A stretch of 6,609 nt of DNA from NCBI GenBank assembly GCA_938021455.1, contig CALIGP010000383.1:1-6609 (forward strand), written 5' to 3'. This DNA comes from an uncultured Lewinella sp. Its GTDB lineage: Bacteria; Bacteroidota; Bacteroidia; Chitinophagales; Saprospiraceae. Under the pieces are notes generated by a model, which was given only the letters and a program-made list of their open reading frames with translations, was not told where the DNA came from and ran no database searches. The first letter of the stretch is position 1. The number at the start of each line of letters is the position of its first letter. A program made the translations under genes and the position numbers. This document shows positions 1-5,712 of this stretch, one piece after another.

Positions 1-524
1 TCAGTGGGCACGGCCTCCCCGGCGCCGTCCTTCCCGTCGATTACGATGGTTACACCAACCGGCTGGAGCATTACCAGTTAAGAGATCAGCTGCTCGCCAG
101 CCGCGCCAAGCACAAGCTGGTCATTGCTGATGCTTGTCATAGCGGAAGCCTTGGTGGTCGTGCCAGCTCACAAGACATCGCCTTCGCCGGTAAGAGTGGC
201 GGCGGCGGTGCGGATGCCGCCCTAAATGCCTACTACAATGCGTTGAACAACGCCCAGGCTTCTACGGCGCTGTTACTGTCTAGCAAAGGCGAAGAGATCA
301 GCCTCGAAGATGGCGGCTTGCGCAGTGGCATCTTCAGCCACTTCCTTATCCGTGGTATGAAGGGAGAGGCCGACGATAACGGCGATCAACTCGTCTCCAT
401 TCAGGAACTCTTCAGCTTCGTTCACCGAGAAGTACGTCGCTACACCGGTAACATCCAGACGCCGACCCTCACGGGCACTTACGATGATCTGATGCCGGTG
501 TCAGTGATTCGGGGAAAACGATAG
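1..524 (+). CDS. Caspase-like cysteine peptidase (peptidase C14 family), C-terminal part; 5' end outside window
   Basis: The reading frame is open from base 3 to the TAG at 522-524, giving 173 visible residues. Visible residues 1-4 are SGHG, the catalytic-histidine motif of caspase/metacaspase p20 domains. Residues 43-48 are DACHSG, where C45 (codon 135-137) is the expected nucleophile after a hydrophobic strand (KLVIA). Further on are an SSKGEE segment (93-98), GIFSHFL (109-115), an acidic loop ADDNGDQLVS (123-132) that resembles a calcium-binding loop, and QTPTLTG with a terminal MPVSVIR, all usual in bacterial C14 proteins. In this family the His-Cys dyad cleaves after basic or acidic residues; the specificity cannot be read here. 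A glycine-rich linker (GKSGGGGAD, 63-71) follows the Cys region, where processing sites often lie. The N-terminus and any fused domains are missing, so a conflict, cell-death or housekeeping role cannot be chosen. An internal TTG at 243 is not the start, because the catalytic motifs lie upstream of it in frame. Confidence 0.9.
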   Translation, partial: SGHGLPGAVLPVDYDGYTNRLEHYQLRDQLLASRAKHKLVIADACHSGSLGGRASSQDIAFAGKSGGGGADAALNAYYNALNNAQASTALLLSSKGEEISLEDGGLRSGIFSHFLIRGMKGEADDNGDQLVSIQELFSFVHREVRRYTGNIQTPTLTGTYDDLMPVSVIRGKR

Positions 525-559
525 GGAATAGGTCCGAAAGTACTACGGTTTTTAGCCAC

Positions 560-576
560 AAAACGCGAAGCGTTTT
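560..576. terminator. Short A/T-flanked hairpin, candidate terminator of the caspase-like gene
   Basis: AAAACGC, a GAA loop and GCGTTTT form a perfect 7-bp stem 35 bases after the caspase-like stop codon. The A-tract on one side and T-tract on the other would suit a weak bidirectional intrinsic terminator between the two convergent genes. The GC core is only three pairs and the T-run is four bases, so strength is doubtful. Confidence 0.4.
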
Positions 577-582
577 CATGAG

Positions 583-624
583 CCCCTCTCCGCCGAGCCG
601 GAGGCGAGGCCTGGCGGAGAGGGG
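583..624. repeat. 12-bp perfect inverted repeat, REP-like intergenic hairpin
   Basis: CCCCTCTCCGCC (583-594) is the exact reverse complement of GGCGGAGAGGGG (613-624), separated by an 18-base GC-rich loop. A tail GTTGGGGAGAGGTC follows. The wording (CCCCTCTCC arm, GGAGAGGGG-TTGGGG-AGAGGT arm) resembles intergenic palindromes I know as dispersed in many bacterial genomes, including Bacteroidota; that link is from memory, not from a search. It lies between convergent genes, where such palindromes often collect, and could also stop transcription or protect 3' ends. Confidence 0.6.
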
Positions 625-663
625 TTGGGGAGAGGTCGAAAAGCGCCTTGTCTCGTTTAGGTC

Positions 664-696
664 AAACGTAACACCTTAGGGCCTGCCTCTACGTTT
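664..696 (-). terminator. 7-bp inverted repeat just past the HU-SPOR stop codon, weak terminator candidate
   Basis: AAACGTA (664-670) pairs perfectly with TACGTTT (690-696) across a 19-base loop. On the - strand the hairpin starts 11 bases after the HU-SPOR stop codon. No T-tract follows it in that direction, so termination is only a possibility and the match may be chance. Confidence 0.25.
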
Positions 697-706
697 TCGT
701 TAGTGC

Positions 707-1834
707 CTACTGCACCGACATCCGCTCTCCGTTCAACTCCCAAACGAAAGCATCTTCTGAAAATAACCGGCGTATGCGGTTAAGGGCACTAAATCGCTCT
801 TCCTCCGTCTGGTATTCCAGGCGGATACCGACGCGAGTGTAGCGTCCGTCGGGCGTTGAGAAGGCATCATAGCCTGCTGCTTTGATGCGGGCAATGTTCT
901 TTTCCACATTCCGGCTGCTACCGTACAATCCGGTGGCGATTAGGGCAACGTTGCTGCTGGTCGTCGCTGGTCGGCTAGGGGGAGCCGTCGTAGTGGTGCG
1001 GTCAGCATTGGTATTGGGTTCAGTTTGCTGATAGCTCCGGTCGGGCTTGTCTTCGCTGTCCGTTTGCCGTAGGCGCGGAGGTTCTTCCGGGACGACCCGT
1101 CCGGCATCTACCGGAGGTAATGGTTTCCGGATGATGGGGGGCTGCGGCTCTGGCCCTTCGTCTACCTGAACGATTGGGGTAGGCTCGTCATTCAGGGCCG
1201 AAGCGATGGTGGTGCCCAGTAAATAGAGCAGGCATAACAAGGCAATGGAGCCCAGAAAGGCCGCTACGTACCAGAGGATTTTACGTAATTCTGGATCATA
1301 GAGAATGCCTCCGGGAGTTTTCTTTTGCGGCGAGGACGCAGGTGCAGCGCCCGTTGAAGCAGCAAGGGGAGTCCCTAGCATGGGGTCTGCCGCAGCGGCT
1401 CTTTTCTCCGTCCGGGCGATGGGGCGAATGTCTACCGCAGGTAAACCGAAAGAAGCCTTACTAAAATTGTCCCCTCCGGCCGTGAAGCGCAGTTGCCCGT
1501 CGAAATGACGGAATAGTCGGCCGATACCTTCTAGGGTTACCGAGCGTCCCGCATCGAGGTTTTCCTTCGTTTGTTCCAGGAAGGCGGTCAATTCAGCCTG
1601 TGCCGCCGCGCGGTCCAGCGCCGTAGACTCGGTAAGACCACGAAGGACACGGCCGTCGTCCAGCACTAGGTTAGCATTGAAGTTTACCTGTTCGGATGGC
1701 GGAGTCGCCTTGCCCTCAATCGGACTGATCAGCGCCGGCTGCGGCCTTAGCCGCAGGGTGCCGATGCCTGGCAGACAGACCTGGTCTTCCTCCATGAGGA
1801 TGCCCCGTATGATGTCGGTTATTTGCTTGGACAT
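707..1834 (-). CDS. Membrane-anchored tandem HU-like domain protein with C-terminal SPOR domain
   Basis: The product has 375 residues. Residues 1-66 and about 68-130 look like two HU/IHF-type units of the bacterial CCDC81-like clade; each carries the short motif LPGIGTL (21-27) or LEGIGRL (101-107) that follows the first helices. A low-complexity Ala/Pro linker (about 141-175) leads to one strong transmembrane segment (about 186-211). Then comes a Pro- and Thr-rich periplasmic stalk (about 215-293) and a SPOR domain (about 295-368) starting NVALIATGLYGSSRNVEKNI. SPOR domains bind glycan strands stripped of stem peptides, which gather at division septa. From the topology I infer a cytoplasmic nucleoid-binding head tied through the inner membrane to septal peptidoglycan. 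The ATG at 1832-1834 begins the conserved HU helix and sits next to a consensus -7 box; the stop is TAG. It stands alone, convergent with the caspase-like gene and divergent from the hydrolase. Codon use and GC content match those flanks. Confidence 0.88.
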   Translation of the reverse strand: MSKQITDIIRGILMEEDQVCLPGIGTLRLRPQPALISPIEGKATPPSEQVNFNANLVLDDGRVLRGLTESTALDRAAAQAELTAFLEQTKENLDAGRSVTLEGIGRLFRHFDGQLRFTAGGDNFSKASFGLPAVDIRPIARTEKRAAAADPMLGTPLAASTGAAPASSPQKKTPGGILYDPELRKILWYVAAFLGSIALLCLLYLLGTTIASALNDEPTPIVQVDEGPEPQPPIIRKPLPPVDAGRVVPEEPPRLRQTDSEDKPDRSYQQTEPNTNADRTTTTAPPSRPATTSSNVALIATGLYGSSRNVEKNIARIKAAGYDAFSTPDGRYTRVGIRLEYQTEEERFSALNRIRRLFSEDAFVWELNGERMSVQ

Positions 1835-1839
1835 AGTTA

Positions 1840-1847
1840 CAAAGATA
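1840..1847 (-). promoter_or_regulatory. Bacteroidota-type -7 promoter box of the HU-SPOR gene
   Basis: Read on the - strand the bases are TATCTTTG, a full match to the Bacteroidota -7 consensus TAnnTTTG, ending five bases before the ATG at 1834. A start of transcription a few bases downstream would give a leaderless or almost leaderless mRNA. No TTTG-type -33 box is seen at the usual distance; the region there is an AT-rich stretch instead. Confidence 0.45.
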
Positions 1848-1882
1848 GGCTGTCTGGTTTTTATATTATTTGCTGCTGTAGC

Positions 1883-1898
1883 ATCGGCTTTAGCCGAT
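1883..1898. repeat. 7-bp short palindrome
   Basis: ATCGGCT, two bases TT, then AGCCGAT form a tight perfect stem in the spacer between the divergent HU-SPOR and hydrolase genes. It has no adjoining T-run. It could be an operator half-site pair, part of a dispersed repeat, or chance. Confidence 0.35.
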
Positions 1899-2017
1899 CG
1901 CTAGTAAGGTGTGCAAATACCAACCCATCCCGCAGTACTTTTATCCCGTCCTCCTTTCTATAGTACCCTCGGCCACGAGAAGTGAAAGTTATTGAGACAA
2001 TACTTCACCGAATCGAA

Positions 2018-2102
2018 GGCTCGGTTACTACAGGCCCGGGTTTTAGGTAATAAGCTTGGTCATTCACCGAAAATTTCAAAAATCACCTGTAGTAACCGAG
2101 TC
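2018..2102. repeat. 15-bp perfect inverted repeat around a 51-base loop, upstream of the hydrolase gene
   Basis: CTCGGTTACTACAGG (2020-2034) is the exact reverse complement of CCTGTAGTAACCGAG (2086-2100). The pairing extends by a G-T wobble (2019/2101) and a G-C pair (2018/2102). Inside the loop TTTTAGGT (2041-2048) can pair with ACCGAAAA (2066-2073) with one mismatch, giving a nested stem. The right arm ends 25 bases before the hydrolase ATG, so in RNA it would be a large leader hairpin and in DNA a possible operator or the ends of an 81-bp miniature element. No target-site duplication is visible at its edges. Confidence 0.75.
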
Positions 2103-2125
2103 CACTATAAACGAACTACCAACTA

Positions 2126-2845
2126 ATGAGAAACTTTCTTTTCGTTCTCCTGCTTTTTCTCCTTATCTCCGTCAACCATCTCTCTGCCCAGTTCACCGAA
2201 AGTGGATTCGTCATGGGCTCCGATACTATCTTTTATCTCCTCAACGTACCCGAAGGCTTCAACGACAATGACGAAAAATGGCCGCTGGTCCTGTTTCTCC
2301 ACGGCGGCGGAGAGGGCGGTCATGACCTGGAGAAAGTCAAGAAAAACGGACTGCCCAAGCACATTGCCGAAGGCCAGCAGTTTCCCTTCATCACTCTTGC
2401 TCCACAGAACCGATTTACGCGTGGGTTCTGGGATAATGTCGCCCTGAGCCAGCTGCTTGATCACTTCATGCTAAGCCCTCGGATAGATCAAGACCGCGTC
2501 TACCTCACCGGTCTTAGCCGTGGCGGCTTCGCCGCCTGGATGCTGGCGATGCATGAGCCGGAGCGCTTTGCGGCCCTGGCGCCCGTTTGTGGCGCCGTTC
2601 CCCGCAGCTACGATATCTGGATCCCCGAAAACCTCCCCATCTGGGCCTTCCACGGTACGGACGATGATCTCATCCATCCCTCCGAATCCGTCGATATGAT
2701 CGAGAACCTTCGCCGGAAAAAAATGAACCCAAAGCCCAAACTGACGCTTTACGAAGGGGTAGGTCATAACGCCTGGGAGAAAGCTTATGCTGATCCTGAG
2801 CTGTACAAATGGATGCTCGCCCAGAAACGCCCAAAGCCGGAATAA
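2126..2845 (+). CDS. Exported alpha/beta-hydrolase (predicted peptidase/esterase, phospholipase-carboxylesterase-like)
   Basis: The product has 239 residues. Residues 1-21 are a signal peptide (MRNF, a hydrophobic core, cleavage likely after LSA). The mature enzyme shows the usual alpha/beta-hydrolase order: the oxyanion-hole strand LVLFLHGGGEGG (54-65), the nucleophile elbow GLSRGG with S131, the acid HGTDDD (D180 most likely) and the base GVGHNAW with H214. The order and HGGGEGG type fit the compact single-domain predicted-peptidase/esterase group (COG4099-like), which hydrolyses ester or peptide bonds; the substrate cannot be told. The family is often about 200-270 residues, so the protein looks complete. 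The ATG at 2126 is chosen because the signal peptide begins there; no Shine-Dalgarno is present and a large inverted repeat ends 25 bases upstream. The stop codon overlaps the ATG of the following lipoprotein gene, so the two are very likely co-transcribed and translationally coupled, both destined for the envelope or outside. Confidence 0.9.
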   Translation: MRNFLFVLLLFLLISVNHLSAQFTESGFVMGSDTIFYLLNVPEGFNDNDEKWPLVLFLHGGGEGGHDLEKVKKNGLPKHIAEGQQFPFITLAPQNRFTRGFWDNVALSQLLDHFMLSPRIDQDRVYLTGLSRGGFAAWMLAMHEPERFAALAPVCGAVPRSYDIWIPENLPIWAFHGTDDDLIHPSESVDMIENLRRKKMNPKPKLTLYEGVGHNAWEKAYADPELYKWMLAQKRPKPE

Positions 2846-3189
2846 TGAAGCAGAACCTAAAGCTACTCCCCGCACTGCTCCTGATTCTTGCTTTGCTCCC
2901 TGCGTGCAGCGGCAAAAAACAGTCCTACACCGTCAACTGGTTCCTCCGCCTTGAATACTCGGCCGCAGGAGACGACTACCACCTGATGGCCGGGCAAAAG
3001 CCCATCCTCCCTTCCGTAGAAGAAGCTATCTGGAACGGCGATTCCCTCGTCGTTAAAGCCGGAGCAGTCTGCTATTACCTCGACATGGCCCGCGCTATTG
3101 ACTACCATTCTACGGACGATATGTCCGTCATCCATTGTACCTCCTTTGAGCACTACGTGAAGGTGGGGGGGCATGGGTGGCCGCCTTGA
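2845..3189 (+). CDS. Small lipoprotein of unknown function, coupled to the hydrolase gene
   Basis: The product has 114 residues from the ATG at 2845, whose A is the last base of the previous TAA (TAATG). An in-frame ATG at 2809 lies inside the hydrolase gene and would put 12 hydrophilic residues before the signal peptide, so 2845 is preferred. Residues 1-20 form a lipoprotein signal with lipobox LPAC; C21 would be lipidated, followed by SGKK. The mature part (22-114) looks beta-rich (TVNWFLRLEY, DSLVVKAGAVCYYLDM, MSVIHCTSFEHYVKV). I do not recognise the family. A loose resemblance to small lipoproteins with a 'strands ... yIv.k ... yyiD' pattern, such as DUF3997-like proteins, is a guess. The C-terminal residues VGGHGWPP are read through a run of seven G (3165-3171), so the true end may be different. 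Given the overlap it probably works with, or is regulated with, the hydrolase. Confidence 0.75.
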   Translation: MKQNLKLLPALLLILALLPACSGKKQSYTVNWFLRLEYSAAGDDYHLMAGQKPILPSVEEAIWNGDSLVVKAGAVCYYLDMARAIDYHSTDDMSVIHCTSFEHYVKVGGHGWPP

Positions 3190-3385
3190 GAGACGGGCTT
3201 TGGGTAAAGGGACTAATTCTTGCCCGAGAAAATACTTCTTGATGGCTTTGGGTGGTCATGTTAAAACCTGTGTGTGGTGGTGGCTTTCTTGAACGAAGAA
3301 CCATGCTGGACTATACAAGTTTTTCCAAGAAAATGACTTTGGTAAGTTCTCATTCCCCCATATATGCCTCAGGAAAAGGATCATA

Positions 3386-3418
3386 TTGATAAAAAAGACA
3401 GACCAGATTAAACCTTTG
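3386..3418 (+). promoter_or_regulatory. Candidate Bacteroidota promoter for the FG-GAP gene
   Basis: TTG at 3386-3388 and AACCTTTG at 3411-3418 are separated by 22 bases. The second box matches TAnnTTTG at all but its first base. Transcription would start near 3424, leaving a leader of about 23 bases to the ATG at 3447. The leader is purine-rich (GAAAGAAAAAG) without a true Shine-Dalgarno, as is usual in this phylum. A weak 5-bp stem, CTTGA/TCAAG, lies at 3423-3436. Confidence 0.4.
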
Positions 3419-3446
3419 CTGACTTGAGTAGTCAAGAAAGAAAAAG

Positions 3447-5228
3447 ATGAATAAAATTGTTATAATAACATTGTTCTTGACGACTAGTTTCTTGACGGCA
3501 CAAGTAACGACTCAATGGGCCCCAGATGGTTTTGTGAAAATTGAGAATGGTCTGGCAGGCTTGAGTTCAAACATTGAAAGTGGAGATATTTTCGGCCAAG
3601 ACCACGATCAATTAGGAGACGTAAATGGAGACGGTATAATAGATATAGTTGTTGGGTCTCGTACGGCTGATGATGGAGGAACAAATAATGGAGCAGTGCA
3701 CATTCTCTTTATGAATAATGATGGCACGGTAGCGTCCAACCAAAAAATATCTATGTTGGAAGGTGGTTTTACCGGTTCTTTGGCAGAAGGTAACAATTTT
3801 GGATATGGCGTAGCAGGAATTGGTGACTATGATAATGATGGTGTTCCAGATGTTGCCGTTGCTGCACCTCTTATCGAACCAGCCATTTACATACTTCATT
3901 TAAATAGGGACGGGACAGTAAAAAGTCATGTGAAAAATGAAAACATTCCATGCATAGGGATATCTGCTGTTGGAGATTTAAATAATGATGGCAAAATCGA
4001 CCTTGTGGCTTGCGACCCAAGTTCAGATTTAGATGGTGCTAATATCGGTGCTATAAGAATACTATTTTTTGACAATAGCTCCACAGTCATATCATCTCAA
4101 ACTAAACTTATCAATCCTTCTAATGGTGGTTTTGGAACGGGACTAGAGGCAGGAGATCAATTTGGTGGAAGAGAAGTCGCCATTCTAGGAGATATTGACA
4201 ATGATGGCACTATAGAAATGGCGGTAGGAGCATTTAGATCTGATGGTGGGAAAGGAGCCATCTGGATTTTGTCTTTAGATAATACTACTCTAGATGTAGT
4301 TTCCAAACTTAAAATATCGGAAGGGCTTAATGGTTTTTCAGAAGTATTATCGGCGGCCACCAACCCAAACGGCTCCGACGGTGCTCAATTTGGCCATGCC
4401 TTATGTAACGCGGGAGACTTAAACGGAGACGGCGTTACTGATCTAATGACTGGAGCTAATCAGCAAAGTATGGGGTACATAATATATTTAAATGCTGATA
4501 AGACAGTCAAAACCTTCACCCGGATTAATAATGATCAAGGCGGCTTTGATCTGGAATTACAGTCCAACGAAAGATTCGCTCGCTCTATTTCCATTATTGG
4601 CGATTTGAGAGGAGATGGGTCCATCGCCGTAACCTATGGTGGTGGTGCTGGTGGTACAGCAGGTGGTACACTTTATTTGTTTTTTTTAAAACCCTGTGAG
4701 TTCACGCAAGAGCCAGGTCTAAATCATTGGGAAGGAGGGACTACTCTTTTTACAAATTGGAGTCATTCTACTCAAATGCTTACAAGCGATTCCTTATCAT
4801 TAGAGCAATGCAATTTAAAAGCGTTTGAAACAGATGCTCCATACGTAACTTATAACTTTAATGATGGCAGATGTATTTGCAAGGATTCCACTGCTACGCT
4901 AACGGTAAGTGAGGAGTTGAGCACCGCATTCACTAACGAGTGTATTAGTAATTCTACAACTACGAATACTACTGAATACAACACCGAGAATCAGACTCTA
5001 GTCTACCCCAATCCAGCTCACTTAGAGATATTTGTAGAAATTAACCAAGTTTCATTTAGGGATGACGACAATATTAGTCTTTATTCTCTTATGGGCAATC
5101 GATTACATTCTTCGAAAATAAGCTTGATTCAAAATACAATCAACTTGTCAAGCTATCCAAAGGGTGTTTATATTTTAAAAACCACAGTAAGTGGAATTTC
5201 TAAAACATTTAAAATTGTAAAGGAATAA
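3447..5228 (+). CDS. Secreted FG-GAP beta-propeller protein with T9SS C-terminal sorting domain
   Basis: The product has 593 residues. Residues 1-19 are a signal peptide (MNKIVIITLFLTTSFLTAQ). Six FG-GAP units follow, each centred on a calcium-type loop: GDVNGDGIID (57-66), GDYDNDGVPD (126-135), GDLNNDGKID (176-185), GDIDNDGTIE (248-257), GDLNGDGVTD (323-332) and a degenerate GDLRGDGSIA (385-394). Most units have a preceding FG (49-50, 118-119, 239-240, 315-316) and a following strand such as AIYILHLNRDGTV. The third unit is short and lacks its FG part. A Cys-containing unrecognised segment (about 417-500; C417, C455, C476, C478, C499) and an Asn/Thr-rich linker (501-516) lead to a type-A Por sorting domain (about 517-593: VYPNPA, SLYSLMGNRL, LSSYPKGVYIL). 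Such proteins cross the outer membrane by the type IX system and are released or anchored; propellers of this kind usually bind ligands or partners. GC content is near 40%, well below the upstream genes. An eight-T run (4680-4687) lies within the frame. Confidence 0.92.
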   Translation: MNKIVIITLFLTTSFLTAQVTTQWAPDGFVKIENGLAGLSSNIESGDIFGQDHDQLGDVNGDGIIDIVVGSRTADDGGTNNGAVHILFMNNDGTVASNQKISMLEGGFTGSLAEGNNFGYGVAGIGDYDNDGVPDVAVAAPLIEPAIYILHLNRDGTVKSHVKNENIPCIGISAVGDLNNDGKIDLVACDPSSDLDGANIGAIRILFFDNSSTVISSQTKLINPSNGGFGTGLEAGDQFGGREVAILGDIDNDGTIEMAVGAFRSDGGKGAIWILSLDNTTLDVVSKLKISEGLNGFSEVLSAATNPNGSDGAQFGHALCNAGDLNGDGVTDLMTGANQQSMGYIIYLNADKTVKTFTRINNDQGGFDLELQSNERFARSISIIGDLRGDGSIAVTYGGGAGGTAGGTLYLFFLKPCEFTQEPGLNHWEGGTTLFTNWSHSTQMLTSDSLSLEQCNLKAFETDAPYVTYNFNDGRCICKDSTATLTVSEELSTAFTNECISNSTTTNTTEYNTENQTLVYPNPAHLEIFVEINQVSFRDDDNISLYSLMGNRLHSSKISLIQNTINLSSYPKGVYILKTTVSGISKTFKIVKE

Positions 5229-5338
5229 AATAAAAGTAGCATATAATCGAGCAGGGTAAGGTGTAGCTCAATTTTTACTTCTTATCTTTCTCGAACTATA
5301 CGCTTTCTATTTGGCGGAACCACGATGAAATAAAAGTA
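5228..5338. repeat. 11-bp direct repeat, copies 100 bp apart
   Basis: AAATAAAAGTA occurs at 5228-5238, over the FG-GAP stop codon, and again at 5328-5338. The sequence is AT-rich, so chance is possible; it could also be a duplication scar from the decayed IS region. The bases between hold no gene I can support and no terminator with a convincing stem. Confidence 0.35.
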
Positions 5339-5400
5339 ATTATTAACTCCACTTATTGTGAAAAGAACGATGGGTTCAAATCGGAGATCTTTTCTTTCAT

Positions 5401-5619
5401 TCATTTTATCTCCTTTCGAAGCTGTCGAGTCTCCGCAGAAGGTCCCATTGAGCCGCCTTTTGAATCCTTCTTCCAGCGGTGAAATAGACTCTGGCCAACC
5501 CCTAGTGAAGCCGCCAGTTCTGTAACAGAACGCCCTTGTTCCATCTGACGGATTGCCTCCGCTTTGAAGGTCGCATCATACTTTCGGTATTTCTTTTTCG
5601 TATTCGTTTCTTGTTTCAT
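5401..5619 (-). pseudogene. IS3-family transposase OrfA (HTH_Tnp_1 domain), truncated
   Basis: The frame codes for 72 residues from ATG 5617-5619. The N-terminus is Lys-rich; KYDATFKAEAIRQMEQGRSV (13-32) and ELAASLGVGQSLFHRWKK (34-51) are the helix-turn-helix of IS3/IS911-type OrfA proteins, which bind the element's terminal repeats. RQLRKEIK (65-72) begins the leucine-zipper region, but the frame then ends in TGA, whereas full OrfA proteins normally continue for about 20-40 residues with a (M)ERDILKKA-like motif. One frame over, from an ATG that overlaps the stop (ATGA), the sequence reads MNERKDLRFEPIVLF, faintly like that motif, so a frameshift after K72 is plausible. No OrfB follows. It may be inert, or could still bind IS ends as an orphan DNA-binding protein. 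Confidence 0.75.
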
Positions 5620-5643
5620 TGGACTGAAAATTACAAAAATTTT

Positions 5644-5669
5644 CTGTCCGGTATTTCAGGACCATCTCA
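5644..5669 (-). repeat. Terminal end (IRL) of the IS3-type remnant
   Basis: On the - strand the sequence begins TGAGATGGTCCTGAAATACC and continues GGACAG. It starts with TG, as IS3-family ends do, and has the GGTCC...GGACAG pattern typical of their first 25 bases. It lies 24 bases before the OrfA start codon, the expected place for a left end. The exact outer boundary (5669 or a base or two either side) is inferred. Confidence 0.55.
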
Positions 5670-5712
5670 TTGTACCCTTGGCCTTATGTCAAGCCTCCGA
5701 AAATGTTGCTGG

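Larger units (their letters stand above)
5401..5669 (-). mobile_element. Remnant of an IS3-type insertion sequence (left part only)
   Basis: The stretch contains one IS-like end (5644-5669), the short space to the first transposase ORF, and a shortened OrfA. The second ORF (DDE integrase, about 270-300 residues in IS3 elements) is absent: bases 5229-5400 hold no frame with rve-like sequence, and the matching opposite end was not found. A weak resemblance of 5369-5385 (GATGGG-TTC-AAAT-CGGA) to the end sequence could be a decayed right end that would make a 300-bp internally deleted copy, but the match needs several gaps. The element therefore cannot move by itself. Confidence 0.65.

Noticed and set aside
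1305..1904. Open + frames opposite the HU-SPOR gene
   Set aside because: They lie antisense to a well-supported gene and have low-complexity translations without domains.
2123..2915. Long open frames on the - strand opposite the hydrolase and lipoprotein genes
   Set aside because: They mirror the codon bias of the GC-rich sense genes. The sense frames carry a signal peptide, catalytic motifs and a lipobox, while the antisense frames show none.
3194..3226. CGGGC/GCCCG stem after the small lipoprotein as a terminator
   Set aside because: It has only five pairs, a 23-base loop and no following T-run.
3258..3389. Short + frame of 43 codons starting at ATG 3258
   Set aside because: There is no recognisable domain, no clear start signal and a transitional base composition. 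It is a likely chance frame in the spacer.
3484..4363. Open - frames opposite the FG-GAP gene
   Set aside because: They are products of the repeated GAT/GGT-rich sense codons. The sense frame is clearly the gene.
5253..5382. tRNA-like fragments: GGTGTAGCTCAAT (5258-5270) and GGTTCAAATC (5373-5382)
   Set aside because: The pieces resemble D-arm and T-arm consensus words, but the T-stem does not pair, the spacing is too long and no matching acceptor stem or anticodon arm exists.
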